Positions 14,368-25,823 of a stretch of 64,000 nucleotides of DNA are shown here, piece after piece; position 1 is the stretch's first letter; each line of letters begins with the position of its first letter. Below the pieces are notes generated by a model. That model worked only from the letters and a program-made list of their open reading frames with translations. It ran no database searches and had not been told where the DNA came from. Origin of the DNA: Pseudonocardia broussonetiae (GTDB taxonomy: Bacteria; Actinomycetota; Actinomycetes; Mycobacteriales; Pseudonocardiaceae); contig NZ_CP053564.1 of assembly GCF_013155125.1 (NCBI RefSeq), forward strand, positions 4,967,501-5,031,500, in the 5' to 3' direction. Position numbers and translations under genes: made by a program.

Positions 14368-15140
14368 CCGATCGCGGGCACCAGGTCGCGGGGGAGCTTC
14401 GACGCCGCGGCGCGGTCGAGCAGCCACCGCGTGCGGCGCCGGCCCCGCGCCCCGGCGACGGGCAGCGCGACCTCCCCGGCCCCGCTCAGCGCCATCGACA
14501 CCGCCGCGGCCTTCGCCTCGCCCGTCGTCACGATCCACACCTCGGCCGCGCTGCGGATGGCCGGCAACGTGAGCGAGACGCGGGTGGGCGGGGGCTTGGG
14601 GCAGCCGTGCACGGCGACGACCGTGCGCTCGGTCTCGTACACCGCGGGCGAGTGCGGGAACACCGACGCCGTGTGGCCCTCCCCGCCCATGCCGAGCAGG
14701 AACACGTCGAACGAGGGCACGGGGCCGTGGTCCTCGGGCCGCGCCGCCCTCGCCAGCAGCTCCGCGTAGGCCTCGGCCGCCGCCTCGGCGCCGGACGGGC
14801 CGGTGCCGGTGTCGGCGCCCATCGGGAAGATCTTCGCCGGGTCGACGCGGACGTGGTCGAGCAGCGCCTCGCGGGCCTGGGTCTCGTTGCGCTCGGGGTG
14901 GCCGGGCGGCAGGAACCGCTCGTCGCCCCACCAGAACTCGACCTGCCCCCAGTCGACGGCGTCGCGCGCCGGGGTCTGCCGGATGTGCTCGAGCATCGCG
15001 ATGCCCACCCCGCCGCCGGTGAGCACCAGCTTCGGGGCGGTGCCGGCGGCCTGCAGGTCGACCAGCCGCGTGAGCAGCCGGGCGGCCGCGGCCGCGGCGA
15101 GGACGTCCGGGTTGGCGTGGACGGTGATGTCGGCGGCCAT
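14364..15140 (-). CDS. pgl: 6-Phosphogluconolactonase
   Basis: Hydrolyses 6-phosphogluconolactone to 6-phosphogluconate, the second oxidative pentose-phosphate step. 258 residues of the SOL/DevB type. LVLTGGGVG is the substrate loop, WWGDERFLPPGHPERN the signature, and LLGMGGEGHTASVFPHS the catalytic region. The start overlaps opcA (ATGA). Confidence 0.95.
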   Translation of the reverse strand: MAADITVHANPDVLAAAAAARLLTRLVDLQAAGTAPKLVLTGGGVGIAMLEHIRQTPARDAVDWGQVEFWWGDERFLPPGHPERNETQAREALLDHVRVDPAKIFPMGADTGTGPSGAEAAAEAYAELLARAARPEDHGPVPSFDVFLLGMGGEGHTASVFPHSPAVYETERTVVAVHGCPKPPPTRVSLTLPAIRSAAEVWIVTTGEAKAAAVSMALSGAGEVALPVAGARGRRRTRWLLDRAAASKLPRDLVPAIG

Positions 15141-16102
15141 CAGGCACCCACCACGGCGGGGACCTTGACCGGCGTGCGGCCGCGGGTCACCTGGGAGACG
15201 CCGGCGAGCGCCGCCCCGTAGATCTCGTCCGGATCGAGCCTGCGCAGCTCCTCGGCGAGGCAGTCGCGCACCTCCCGGCGGGCGAGGGCGACGAGCCGGT
15301 CGGGCTGCCCGGGCTGGCGCAGGCTGCCGACCTTGCTGTCCGGGCGCACCAGCTCGACGGGCCCGGACGGGCGGTCGAGCCGCACCGAGACCAGGCCCTG
15401 CCCGTTCTCCGCGGGCGAGCGCTTGACCTTGACGCCCAGCCGCGTCGCGAGCCACCCGGCCATCAGGTCGGTGGACGGCGAGACGACCTCCCCGGCCACG
15501 ACGGCGCCGGTGACGTCCTCGTGCGGCGGCGCGTCGAGCGCGGTGGCCAGCAGCGCGCGCCAGGACGTCAGGCGGGTCCAGGTGAGGTCGGTGTCGCCCG
15601 CGACGTGCCGGGCCCGGCGCTGCTCGAACGCCTTGAGCGGGTTCTTCGACGCCAGCGCGTCGGTGATGCGGCGCTGCGCGAGCACGCCGACCGCGTCCTG
15701 CGACGGCACGGCCGGGGCCTCGCCCGGCCACCACGCGACGACGGGCGCGTCGGGCAGCAGCAGCGGCATCACCATGCCGGCGCCGGCGTCGTCGGCCGCG
15801 AGCGGGCCGTAGCCGCGCAGCACGATGACCTCGCTGGCCCCGGCGTCGCCGCCGACCCGGATCTGCGCGTCGAGCCGCGGCGCGGCCTTGCGCTGCCCCC
15901 GGGCGAGCACGATGACCCGGCACGGGTGCTCGCGGCTGGCCGCGTTGGCGGCCTCGATCGCGGCCTCGATGGTGGTGCCGTCGTCGGTGACGATGACGAG
16001 CGTCAGCACCCGGCCCAGGGCCAGCACACCGCCGCTCTCCCGCAGCTCGACGATCTTCTTGTTGACGGCGGAGGTGTTGCTCGACGGCAGGTCGACGATC
16101 AC
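15140..16102 (-). CDS. opcA: OpcA, glucose-6-phosphate dehydrogenase assembly protein
   Basis: Allosteric effector/assembly protein for glucose-6-phosphate dehydrogenase. 320 residues, a usual length. MIVDLPSSNTSAVNKKIVEL is the conserved N-terminus, and the VVAWWPGEAP motif is typical. GTG start at 16102, 16 bases after the zwf stop. The order zwf-opcA-pgl is the standard actinobacterial arrangement. Confidence 0.95.
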   Translation of the reverse strand: MIVDLPSSNTSAVNKKIVELRESGGVLALGRVLTLVIVTDDGTTIEAAIEAANAASREHPCRVIVLARGQRKAAPRLDAQIRVGGDAGASEVIVLRGYGPLAADDAGAGMVMPLLLPDAPVVAWWPGEAPAVPSQDAVGVLAQRRITDALASKNPLKAFEQRRARHVAGDTDLTWTRLTSWRALLATALDAPPHEDVTGAVVAGEVVSPSTDLMAGWLATRLGVKVKRSPAENGQGLVSVRLDRPSGPVELVRPDSKVGSLRQPGQPDRLVALARREVRDCLAEELRRLDPDEIYGAALAGVSQVTRGRTPVKVPAVVGA

Positions 16103-16118
16103 GGGCGGAGCTCCTTCG

Positions 16119-17666
16119 TCACGGTCGCCGCCAGGTGCGGCCGGTGCGGGCGAGCATGGCGTCGGCGGACTCGGGGCCCCAGGAGCCCGCGGCGTACGGG
16201 TCGGGCCCGGTCTTCTCCTGGTGCCAGTGCTCGATGACGGGGTCGAGGATCTCCCAGGAGCGCTCGACCTCCTCGTTCACCGGGAACAGGCTGGGCTCGC
16301 CGAGCAGGACGTCGAGGATGAGGCGCTCGTAGGCCTCGGGGGAGGCCTCGGTGAACGCGGTGCCGTAGCCGAAGTCCATCGTGACGTCGCGGACCTCCAT
16401 CTGGCTGCCCGGCACCTTCGACCCGAACCGCATGGTGACGCCCTCGTCGGGCTGCACCCGCACCACGAACGCGTTCTGGCCGAGCTCCTCGGTCATCGTC
16501 GCGTCGAACGGCAGGTGCGGCGCGCGCTTGAAGATCACCGCGATCTCGGTGACGCGGCGGCCCAGGCGCTTGCCGGTGCGCAGGTAGAACGGGACGCCCG
16601 CCCAGCGGCGGGTGTCGACCTCGACGGTGATGGCCGCATAGGTCTCGGTGCCGGAGTCGGGGTTGAACCCCTCCTCCTCCTTGAGCCCGGGCACGAGCTC
16701 GCCGCCCTGCCAGCCGCCGGTGTACTGCCCGCGGGCGGTGGTCTCGCTCAGCGGGCCGGCCAGCCGGGTGGCCTTGAGGACCTTGGTCTTCTCCGCGCGC
16801 AGCTCGTCGGAGGAGAACGACGTCGGCTCCTCCATCGCGATGAACGCGAGCAGCTGCAGCAGGTGGTTCTGGATGACGTCGCGCGCGGCGCCGATCCCGT
16901 CGTAGTAGCCCGCGCGCCCGCCCAGGCCGATGTCCTCGGCCATGGTGATCTGCACGTGGTCGACGTAGTGGGAGTTCCAGATCGGCTCGAACAGCTGGTT
17001 GGCGAACCGCAGCGCGAGGATGTTCTGGACGGTCTCCTTGCCGAGGTAGTGGTCGATGCGGAACACCGAGTCCTCGGGGAAGACGTCGTTGACGATGCCG
17101 TTGAGCTCCTTGGCCGAGGCCAGGTCGTGCCCGAACGGCTTCTCGATGACGACCCGGCGCCACTGCTCCAGGCCCTCCTGGTCGGCGAGGCCGGACCGCG
17201 AGAGCTGCTTGCACACCACCGGGAACGCCGACGGCGGGATCGACAGGTAGAAGGCGTGGTTGCCGCCGGTGCCGCGCTCCCGGTCGAGCTCGCGGACGGT
17301 GTCCTCGAGGCGGTCGAACGCGTCGTCGTCGTCGAAGCTGCCCTGGACGAACCGGAAGCCCTCGGCGAGGCGGTCCCAGACCGTCTGCCGGAACGGGGTG
17401 CGCGCGTGCGCCTTCACGGCCTCGTAGACGACCTGGCCGAAGTCCTGGGCCTCCCAGTCGCGCCGGGCGAACCCGGTGAGCGCGAAGCCCGGGGGGAGCA
17501 GCCCGCGGTTGGCGAGGTCGTAGATGGCGGGCATGAGCTTCTTGCGCGACAGGTCGCCGGTGACCCCGAAGATCACCAGCCCGCAGGGTCCCGCGATGCG
17601 GGGGAGCCGCTTGTCGCGGGCGTCGCGGAGCGGGTTGCTCCAGTCCGCTCCCGGCTTGGCCGTCAT
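16119..17666 (-). CDS. zwf: Glucose-6-phosphate dehydrogenase
   Basis: Oxidises glucose-6-phosphate to 6-phosphogluconolactone, making NADPH. 515 residues. The Rossmann motif IFGVTGDLSRKKL, the active-site RIDHYLGKE (catalytic His and Lys) and GVPFYLRTGKRL are intact. Start ATG with GGAGA upstream. It follows the diverged pgi-like gene. Confidence 0.97.
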   Translation of the reverse strand: MTAKPGADWSNPLRDARDKRLPRIAGPCGLVIFGVTGDLSRKKLMPAIYDLANRGLLPPGFALTGFARRDWEAQDFGQVVYEAVKAHARTPFRQTVWDRLAEGFRFVQGSFDDDDAFDRLEDTVRELDRERGTGGNHAFYLSIPPSAFPVVCKQLSRSGLADQEGLEQWRRVVIEKPFGHDLASAKELNGIVNDVFPEDSVFRIDHYLGKETVQNILALRFANQLFEPIWNSHYVDHVQITMAEDIGLGGRAGYYDGIGAARDVIQNHLLQLLAFIAMEEPTSFSSDELRAEKTKVLKATRLAGPLSETTARGQYTGGWQGGELVPGLKEEEGFNPDSGTETYAAITVEVDTRRWAGVPFYLRTGKRLGRRVTEIAVIFKRAPHLPFDATMTEELGQNAFVVRVQPDEGVTMRFGSKVPGSQMEVRDVTMDFGYGTAFTEASPEAYERLILDVLLGEPSLFPVNEEVERSWEILDPVIEHWHQEKTGPDPYAAGSWGPESADAMLARTGRTWRRP

Positions 17667-17705
17667 CGGTGTCTCCAGTCTCGTGCCAGCACGGTCGTGA
17701 TCGTC

Positions 17706-19010
17706 CTACAGGTCCTGCACGGCCCGCACGACGGCCACCAGGCCGGCGAGGCGGTCGTGCATGTGCAGCCGCAGCACCGGGCCGGTCTGGGCCGCGGCGT
17801 CGGCGACGACGACCGCCTCCTGGGCGGCGCCGAGGTCGGCGCGGCCGTCGCCCACGCCGGTGAGCAGGCACACCGCCGCCCCCGGACGCCGGGCCGGGCC
17901 CCAGTCGAAGGTGACGGTGGCGCCCGTGCGCCGGGCGAGCTCGCCGCGCAGCACCGCGACCGAGGCGTCGGACTCGCGGTCGAGGTGCGCGTGCAGGGCC
18001 AGGTGCGTGCCGCCCGCGGCGGCCAGCGCGCGCAGGGCGTCGACGGCGGTGGTGGTGCCCTCGGGCAGCCAGGGCCCGGCCGAGACGGTGACGTCGCCGT
18101 CGACGAACACCGCCGACGGCGGCCCGTCCGGCGCGGCGGTGCCCTCCGGGGCGCGCAGGTGCGCCGCGACCGCCGCCGCGTGCTCCCACAGCAGCACCCG
18201 GGCCGCGACCGGCCCGTCCAGCTCGACCGCCCCGCCCGGGCGGACGGTGAGCGCCTCGGCGAGGCCCGGCCCGGCGGGCCCGTCGTCGACGACGACCGGG
18301 ACCGGCTGGGCGTCGGGCAGCACGGCGTCGATCAGCGCGGCGGGCCACCGCACGTCGAGCACGACCGACGGGTGCCCGGCCAGCAGCGCGCCCAGCACCA
18401 GCGCGGGGTTGTCCGGGTCGTCGACGACGTACCGCTCGCGCGCGGCCACCGCGTCGGCGACGACCCGCTCGACGTCGGCGCCGGCCAGCCCGGCCGGGAC
18501 CAGCGCGTACGCCGAGAACGCGCCGTCGGCCCCGCCCGCGACCACGCGGGCGCTGTCGGTCACCGCCTCACCGGGTCCGGCGACGACGACGGTCTGGGCG
18601 TCGGCGTCGAACCCCTCGGCCTCGAAGCCGGCCCGCACCGCGGCGACGACGGCGTCGGGCCCGGAGCGGTCGGCGCCCGGCGGGACGGCGACGACGAGCA
18701 CGGTGGCCTCGAGGTCGCCGTCCAGGGCGTCGGCGACGCGCACGGGGTCGGGGGAGTCGAGGACGAGCAGCCGGGCGCCGTCACCGGCGAGCACCTCGGC
18801 GACCGCGCCGGTGGCGGGCGTCGTCACCAGCAGGACCTTGGCCAGGCCCGCGGCGTGCAGCGTGTCGCGCAGCGCCGTGACCTCCCCGACGAGCGGGCGC
18901 GCCGCCCGCACGCAGGCCGCGCGCGGGCCGTCGCCGACCGCGGACGCGACGGCGCCGTCCACCAGCCGGCCGAGGACGTCGGCGGGCGGGTGGACGGCGG
19001 TGGTCACCAC
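17706..19010 (-). CDS. Glucose-6-phosphate isomerase-like protein, catalytically doubtful
   Basis: 434 residues against about 550 for true isomerases. Placed by position in the tkt-tal-zwf operon and by sequence remnants: the two SIS-like halves, and GGADGAFSAYALVPAGLAG where family members have GGRYS-S..GLVP.AL.G. Two features look damaged: the Arg of the GGR motif is absent, and after RVLLWEHAAAVAAHL, where FDQPxVExxK (catalytic Glu and neighbours) is expected, there is APEGTAAPDGPPSA. The protein is very Ala/Val-rich. It may be a non-catalytic paralogue with a structural or regulatory role, or a very diverged enzyme. GTG at 19010 starts eight bases after tal. Confidence 0.65.
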   Translation of the reverse strand: MVTTAVHPPADVLGRLVDGAVASAVGDGPRAACVRAARPLVGEVTALRDTLHAAGLAKVLLVTTPATGAVAEVLAGDGARLLVLDSPDPVRVADALDGDLEATVLVVAVPPGADRSGPDAVVAAVRAGFEAEGFDADAQTVVVAGPGEAVTDSARVVAGGADGAFSAYALVPAGLAGADVERVVADAVAARERYVVDDPDNPALVLGALLAGHPSVVLDVRWPAALIDAVLPDAQPVPVVVDDGPAGPGLAEALTVRPGGAVELDGPVAARVLLWEHAAAVAAHLRAPEGTAAPDGPPSAVFVDGDVTVSAGPWLPEGTTTAVDALRALAAAGGTHLALHAHLDRESDASVAVLRGELARRTGATVTFDWGPARRPGAAVCLLTGVGDGRADLGAAQEAVVVADAAAQTGPVLRLHMHDRLAGLVAVVRAVQDL

Positions 19011-19018
19011 GGGTCCGG

Positions 19019-20131
19019 TCAGGCCTTCGCGCCGTCGAGCTGGCCCTGCACGGTCTCGCCGAGCTCGGCCCAGGACTTCTCGAACTTCTCGACGCCCTCG
19101 TCCTCCAGCGCGAGGAACACGTCGGTCAGGTCGACGCCCACGCGCTCCAGGGCGTCGAAGACCTCCTGCGCCTCGGCCGCGGTGCCGGTGACCCGGTCGC
19201 CCTGGACCTCGCCGTGGTCGGCGAAGGCCTGCATCGTCTTCTCCGGCATCGTGTTCACGGTGTCGGCGACGACGAGCTCGGTGACGTAGAGCGTGTCGGA
19301 GTAGTCGGGGTTCTTGACCCCGGTCGACGCCCACAACGGCCGCTGCGCCTTCGCGCCCTGCGCCGCGAGCTTCTCCCAGCGCTCGCCGGAGAACACGTCC
19401 TGGAACGCGGCGTAGGCCAGCCGCGAGTTCGCGACGCCCGCCTTGCCGCGCAGCGCGAGCGCCTCGTCGGTGCCGATCGCCTCCAGCCGCTTGTCGATCT
19501 CGGAGTCGACGCGCGAGACGAAGAAGCTCGCCACCGAGGCGATGCCGGCGAGGGTCTGCCCGTTGGCGGCGGCCTGCTCCAGGCCGTCGAGGTAGGCGCC
19601 CATGACGGCGCGGTAGCGCTCGACGGAGAAGATCAGCGTGACGTTGACCGAGATGCCCTCGGCCAGCGCGCGGGTGATCGCCGGCAGGCCGGCCTCGGTG
19701 GCCGGGATCTTGACCAGCAGGTTGGGCCGGTCCACGGCCTTCCACAGGTCGATCGCCTGCGCGACGGTGCCCTCGGTGTCGCGGGCCAGGCCCGGGTCGA
19801 CCTCGAGCGAGACGCGCCCGTCGACGCCGCCGGTGGCCTCCCAGGTGCCGCTGAAGACGTCGCAGGCCTGCTGCACGTCGGCGACGGTGATCTCGCGGAC
19901 GGCGTCCTCGACCGACGCGCCGCGCCCGGCCAGGTCGCGGACCTGCTGGTCGTAGGCCTCGCCCTTGGCCAGGGCGCCCGCGAAGATCGTCGGGTTGGTG
20001 GTGACGCCGACGACGTGCGACTCCGTGATCAGCTCCCGCAGGTTGCCGCTCTGCAGGCGCTCGCGGGACAGGTCGTCGAGCCAGATGGAGACGCCGGCGT
20101 CGGCCAGCGCCTGGAGACGGTCGTTGCTCAT
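19019..20131 (-). CDS. tal: Transaldolase
   Basis: Non-oxidative pentose-phosphate enzyme moving a dihydroxyacetone unit. 370 residues, the long actinobacterial class. [27 protein letters not shown] and the Schiff-base Lys in [16 protein letters not shown] are clear; [12 protein letters not shown] is conserved. Good ribosome site (GAGGAGA). Follows tkt by nine bases. Confidence 0.96.
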   Translation of the reverse strand: MSNDRLQALADAGVSIWLDDLSRERLQSGNLRELITESHVVGVTTNPTIFAGALAKGEAYDQQVRDLAGRGASVEDAVREITVADVQQACDVFSGTWEATGGVDGRVSLEVDPGLARDTEGTVAQAIDLWKAVDRPNLLVKIPATEAGLPAITRALAEGISVNVTLIFSVERYRAVMGAYLDGLEQAAANGQTLAGIASVASFFVSRVDSEIDKRLEAIGTDEALALRGKAGVANSRLAYAAFQDVFSGERWEKLAAQGAKAQRPLWASTGVKNPDYSDTLYVTELVVADTVNTMPEKTMQAFADHGEVQGDRVTGTAAEAQEVFDALERVGVDLTDVFLALEDEGVEKFEKSWAELGETVQGQLDGAKA

Positions 20132-20140
20132 GGGTTCTCC

Positions 20141-22246
<2,106 letters not shown>

Positions 22247-22409
22247 GGAGGCTCCCTGCTCTCGGTCCACTGCGGAGTGTCTGGTCACGTGGTCGGAACG
22301 CCACGGCGCGTCCCCGGCAGCCTATCCACGCGGGGCGGGCGTGTGGGGCCCCGTCTCCGCGCGGTGCGAGCCCCGGTTACCCGACAGGCCGCCCCGCCAT
22401 GCGCCGGGC

Positions 22410-22415
22410 TAGGAT
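22410..22415 (+). promoter_or_regulatory. Probable -10 box for ctaB
   Basis: TAGGAT, 46 bases before the GTG at 22462, in the 215-base gap between divergent tkt and ctaB. Confidence 0.45.
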
Positions 22416-22461
22416 CGACGCGCTGTAGAAGAACCGCCCCACCACATCGCGGATCGAGGTA

Positions 22462-23412
22462 GTGCCGGTGAGTGTGCCCGTGGCCCACGTGGCACCGACG
22501 CCCGTCGGATTCCGGGCACGGATGCGCACCACCGTCGGGGCCTACCTGGGCCTGACGAAGACGCGCATCATCGAGCAGCTGCTGGTCGTCACCGTGCCGG
22601 CGATGTTCCTGGCGCAGCGCGGCATCCCCAGCGTCTGGCTGATCGTCGCGACGCTCCTGGGCGGCGCGCTGGCCGCGGCGAGCGCGCACGCGCTCAACTG
22701 CGTCGTCGACGCCGACATCGACAAGGTCATGAAGCGCACCGCGCGCCGCCCGCTGGCCAAGGGGCAGGTGCCGCCGCGCAACGCGCTGGTCTTCGGCCTG
22801 GTCCTCGGCGTGCTCAGCTCGGTGTGGCTCGGCCTCACCACCAACTGGCTCGCCGCCGCGCTCTCGGTGGCCGCCATCGCGTTCTACGTGCTGGTCTACA
22901 CGCTGCTGCTCAAGCGCCGGACCTCGCAGAACATCGTGTGGGGAGGCGCGGCGGGCTGCATGCCGGTCGTCATCGGCTGGGCGGCGGTCACCGGCACCGT
23001 GGAGTGGCCGGCGCTGGTGATGTTCGCGATCATCTTCTTCTGGACGCCGCCGCACTTCTGGGCGCTGGCCATGCGCTACCGCGAGGACTACGCGGCCGCG
23101 GGCGTGCCGATGCTGCCCGTCGTCGCCACGCCGGTGCAGGTGTCGCGCCGGATCGTCGCCTACTCGTGGGTGATGGGCGCGGTCACGCTGCTGCTGCTCC
23201 CGGTCACGTCGTGGGTCTACGCGGCCGCCGCGGTCCTGGGCGGGGCGTGGTTCATCTTCTCGGCCCACCGGCTGCACGGGGCGGTGGCGTCGGGGGAGGA
23301 CCCCACCCCGATGAAGCTGTTCCACCTCTCCAACGCCTACCTGTGCCTGCTGTTCGCCGCGATCGCGGTCGACGCGGCGCTGGGGCTGCCGGTTCTCGGC
23401 CTGCCCTTCTAG
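22462..23412 (+). CDS. ctaB: Protohaem IX farnesyltransferase (haem O synthase)
   Basis: Adds a farnesyl group to haem B for cytochrome oxidase haem A. 316 residues, about nine membrane helices of the UbiA family. The first Asp-rich motif [20 protein letters not shown] and the second region [19 protein letters not shown] are conserved. Divergent from tkt as in mycobacteria. Its partner ctaA is 7.5 kb downstream. Confidence 0.95.
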   Translation: MPVSVPVAHVAPTPVGFRARMRTTVGAYLGLTKTRIIEQLLVVTVPAMFLAQRGIPSVWLIVATLLGGALAAASAHALNCVVDADIDKVMKRTARRPLAKGQVPPRNALVFGLVLGVLSSVWLGLTTNWLAAALSVAAIAFYVLVYTLLLKRRTSQNIVWGGAAGCMPVVIGWAAVTGTVEWPALVMFAIIFFWTPPHFWALAMRYREDYAAAGVPMLPVVATPVQVSRRIVAYSWVMGAVTLLLLPVTSWVYAAAAVLGGAWFIFSAHRLHGAVASGEDPTPMKLFHLSNAYLCLLFAAIAVDAALGLPVLGLPF

Positions 23413-23425
23413 CGTCGTCGGGGCC

Positions 23426-23495
23426 ACCTCGCACAGCGGGTGGTGACCTCGCACACGGTCGACGGTGTGCGAGGTGGGTGCTCGGTGTGCGAGGT
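23426..23495. repeat. Quadripartite palindromic element Q1 (downstream of nuclease-like pseudogene)
   Basis: Two forward motifs ACCTCGCACA(C) at 23426 and 23446 and two reverse motifs GTGTGCGAGGT at 23465 and 23485, i.e. about 20-base steps. The inner pair forms a perfect 11-bp stem with an 8-base loop. It lies between convergent ctaB and the pseudogene, touching the latter's stop codon, and could also work as a two-way terminator. Confidence 0.85.
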
Positions 23496-24390
23496 TAGCC
23501 GAGCCGGTGGGCGATGCGAGCCGCGACGGGCGCGAAGTCGGCGAGGTCCGCCCACGTCCAGCGCGTCATGTGCAGGCCCTCGTCGCGGATCGCGTCCTCG
23601 CGGCGCTTCTCGGCGAACAGCACCTCGCCGGCGTCCTGCCCGGGCCGCAGCAGGCGCCCGTACTTCACGCGCCCGTCGAACTCGCCGACGCAGCGCTGCC
23701 GCGGCCATCCGAAGTCGACCTCGCCCACCACCACGCCGCCGCCGTCACGACCGGCCACTGCAGCACCGGGGCGGGCAGGCCGGCGAGGTGCATCGCGACC
23801 CGGCTGCGGGACTCGCCGACGCTCATGCTGCCCGCGGCCGCGAAGCGCAGCGCCCGGTCGGCCGCCGGGGTGCCGGGCCGGCGGGTGCCCCGAGCGAGGG
23901 CGGCGTCGAGCTCCTCGCGGCTGACGAGGTGCCGGTGCAGCGCGGCGTCGGCGACGACGACGGCCTGCTCGAACGGTGCCGACCGGCCGACGTCGGCCAG
24001 GGTGCGCGCGACCGAGGTGACGCGGGCGCCGTCGACCTCCACCACCTCGTCGGGGTCGAGCTGCGCGGCGTGCACGTGCGCGAACCGGCCCACGCGGGCG
24101 CCCGAGCGGCGCGGACGCGTGCTGTGGACGCGGTCGAGCGGCAGGTCCCACACCGGCAGGCCGTGCAGCACCGCGGCCGTCACGTGGCTGAGCACGGCGT
24201 CCGGGGCGAGGTCGGGGGCCGCGGCCAGCGCCCGCGCGCGGTGCCACTGCTCGGGCCCGGTAGGCCGCTCGGCGAGGTAGTGCCCGCGGCGGAGGCGGAC
24301 CAGCTCGCCCGTGCGCAGGCGGCGCCGCAGCTCGTGCTCGCGCACCCCGGCGGCGAGCAGGTCGGGGCGGCGGTGGAACGCGGAGGTCAT
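23495..24390 (-). pseudogene. AbiEi-type winged-helix / nuclease-like protein, frameshifted
   Basis: Paralogue of the intact gene at 31994-32908. The N-terminal part (about 24390 down to 23749) reads as a winged-helix AbiEi-like domain (LLAAGVREHELRRRLRTGEL, VLSHVTAAVLHGLPVWDLPL) and a shared middle region (TLADVGRSAPFEQAVVVADA). At about 23746-23751 the frame breaks: after LQWPVV the homologous sequence continues in another frame as DGGGVVVGEVDFGWPRQR, then GEFDGRVKYGRLLRPGQDAG to the TAA at 23495. Restoring one missing base makes the length equal to the paralogue. It is either a true one-base deletion or a sequencing error; there is no homopolymer at the site. Confidence 0.8.
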
Positions 24391-24456
24391 CCGGGGAGGG
24401 TGCCGCGCGGGGCGGGCCGCCGTGGGCGTTCGGGCGAACTCGCCGCCGTCGCCGGC

Positions 24457-24526
24457 ACATCACACACCGGCTGAGCACCTCGCACACCGCCGACCCTGTG
24501 CGAGGTGCCCGCTCGGTGTGCGAGGT
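24457..24526. repeat. Quadripartite palindromic element Q2 (upstream of nuclease-like pseudogene)
   Basis: Forward motifs at 24457 (degenerate, ACATCACACAC) and 24477 (ACCTCGCACAC), reverse motifs at 24497 (TGTGCGAGGT) and 24516 (GTGTGCGAGGT). Same motif, order and about 20-base period as Q1. It lies 19 bases past the formaldehyde dehydrogenase stop. Confidence 0.85.
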
Positions 24527-24544
24527 GCCCGTCAGGCTGCGGCG

Positions 24545-25762
24545 TCAGGCCGCCGGGATGAGGCCGTTGGGGTTCAGCACGTACTTCTTCGCCGCCCCCC
24601 GGTCGAACTCCTGGTAGCCGCGCGGGGCGTCCTCCAGCGGCAGGACCGTGGCGCCGACCGCGTCGGCGATGTGGGCCTTGTCGTGCAGGATGCTCATCAT
24701 CAGGCCGCGGTTGTACTTCAGCACCGGGCACTGGCCGGTGTACAGCGAGTGGCTCTTCGCCCAGCCGAGCCCGAGGCGCACCTTGAGCGTGCCCTCCTTG
24801 GCGTCCTCGTCGGGCGCGCCCGGGTCGCCGGTGACGTAGAGGCCGGGGATGCCGAGGCTGCCGCCCGCGCGGGTCAGCGACATGATCGAGTTGAGCACCG
24901 CGGCGGGGGCCTCGCCGGCGCCGCTGCCGTGGCCGGTGGCCTCGAACCCGACGGCGTCGACGGCGCAGTCGACCTCGTTCGTCCCGAGGATCTGCGCGAT
25001 CTGGTCCTCCAGGGTGGCGTCCGCGGAGATGTCGACGGTCTCGCAGCCGAACGAGCGCGCCTGGGCGAGCCGGTCGGGGTTGAGGTCGCCGACGATGACC
25101 ACGGCCGCGCCCAGCAGGTTCGCCGAGTACGCGGCGGCCAGGCCGACCGGTCCGGCACCGGCGACGTAGACGGTCGAGCCGGTCGTCACCCCGGCGGTGT
25201 AGGCGCCGTGGTAGCCGGTCGGGAAGATGTCCGACAGCATCGTCAGGTCGAGGATCTTCTCCAGCGCCTGGTCGCGGTCGGGGAACTTCAGCAGGTTGAA
25301 GTCGGCGAAGGGCACCATGACGTACTCCGCCTGGCCGCCCTCCCAGCCGCCCATGTCGACGTAGCCGTACGCGGAGCCGGCGCGGCCGGGGTTCACGTTC
25401 TCGCAGATGCCCGTCTGGCCCTCGCGGCAGTTGCGGCAGCGGCCGCACGCGATGTTGAACGGCACCGAGCAGATGTCGCCGATGTCGACGAACTGGACGT
25501 CGCTGCCCTTCTCGACGACCTCGCCGGTGATCTCGTGGCCCAGTGTCTGCCCCGGGGGTGCGGTGGTCCGGCCGCGGACCATGTGCTGGTCGGAGCCGCA
25601 GATGTTCGTCGAGACCGTGCGCAGGATGACCCCGTGCTCGGCCTTGCGGGTCAGCCCCTTGGCCTGCGCGACCTCGGCCGGCACCTCGAGCTTCGGCGCG
25701 TCGTGGTCCTCCACCGCGACGACGCCCGGCTCCTTGTAGACGACGATCCTGTTGCCACCCAT
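24545..25762 (-). CDS. fdhA: Glutathione-independent formaldehyde dehydrogenase (zinc alcohol dehydrogenase family)
   Basis: 405 residues, a medium-chain dehydrogenase. NICGSDQHMVRGRT and GQTLGHEITGEVVEKG hold the catalytic Zn ligands; CGRCRNCREGQTGIC binds the structural Zn. The Rossmann motif is VYVAGAGPVGLAAA. PFADFNLLKFPDRDQA is characteristic of the Pseudomonas putida-type enzyme, which holds NAD tightly and oxidises formaldehyde to formate. AGGAGG precedes the ATG. Formate produced could feed the formate dehydrogenase encoded at 54.6-59.3 kb (inference). Confidence 0.93.
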   Translation of the reverse strand: MGGNRIVVYKEPGVVAVEDHDAPKLEVPAEVAQAKGLTRKAEHGVILRTVSTNICGSDQHMVRGRTTAPPGQTLGHEITGEVVEKGSDVQFVDIGDICSVPFNIACGRCRNCREGQTGICENVNPGRAGSAYGYVDMGGWEGGQAEYVMVPFADFNLLKFPDRDQALEKILDLTMLSDIFPTGYHGAYTAGVTTGSTVYVAGAGPVGLAAAYSANLLGAAVVIVGDLNPDRLAQARSFGCETVDISADATLEDQIAQILGTNEVDCAVDAVGFEATGHGSGAGEAPAAVLNSIMSLTRAGGSLGIPGLYVTGDPGAPDEDAKEGTLKVRLGLGWAKSHSLYTGQCPVLKYNRGLMMSILHDKAHIADAVGATVLPLEDAPRGYQEFDRGAAKKYVLNPNGLIPAA

Positions 25763-25823
25763 GCGTGCCTCCTGGTGTGTCGGGAGAGGTGGCTACCCAC
25801 GGCCGCCGCGGGCGGAAACGCCG

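Noticed and set aside
23426..23495. Plain rho-independent terminator between convergent ctaB and the next gene
   Set aside because: The inner stem could end transcription, but a terminator does not explain four motifs at 20-base steps or the matching elements at four other places.
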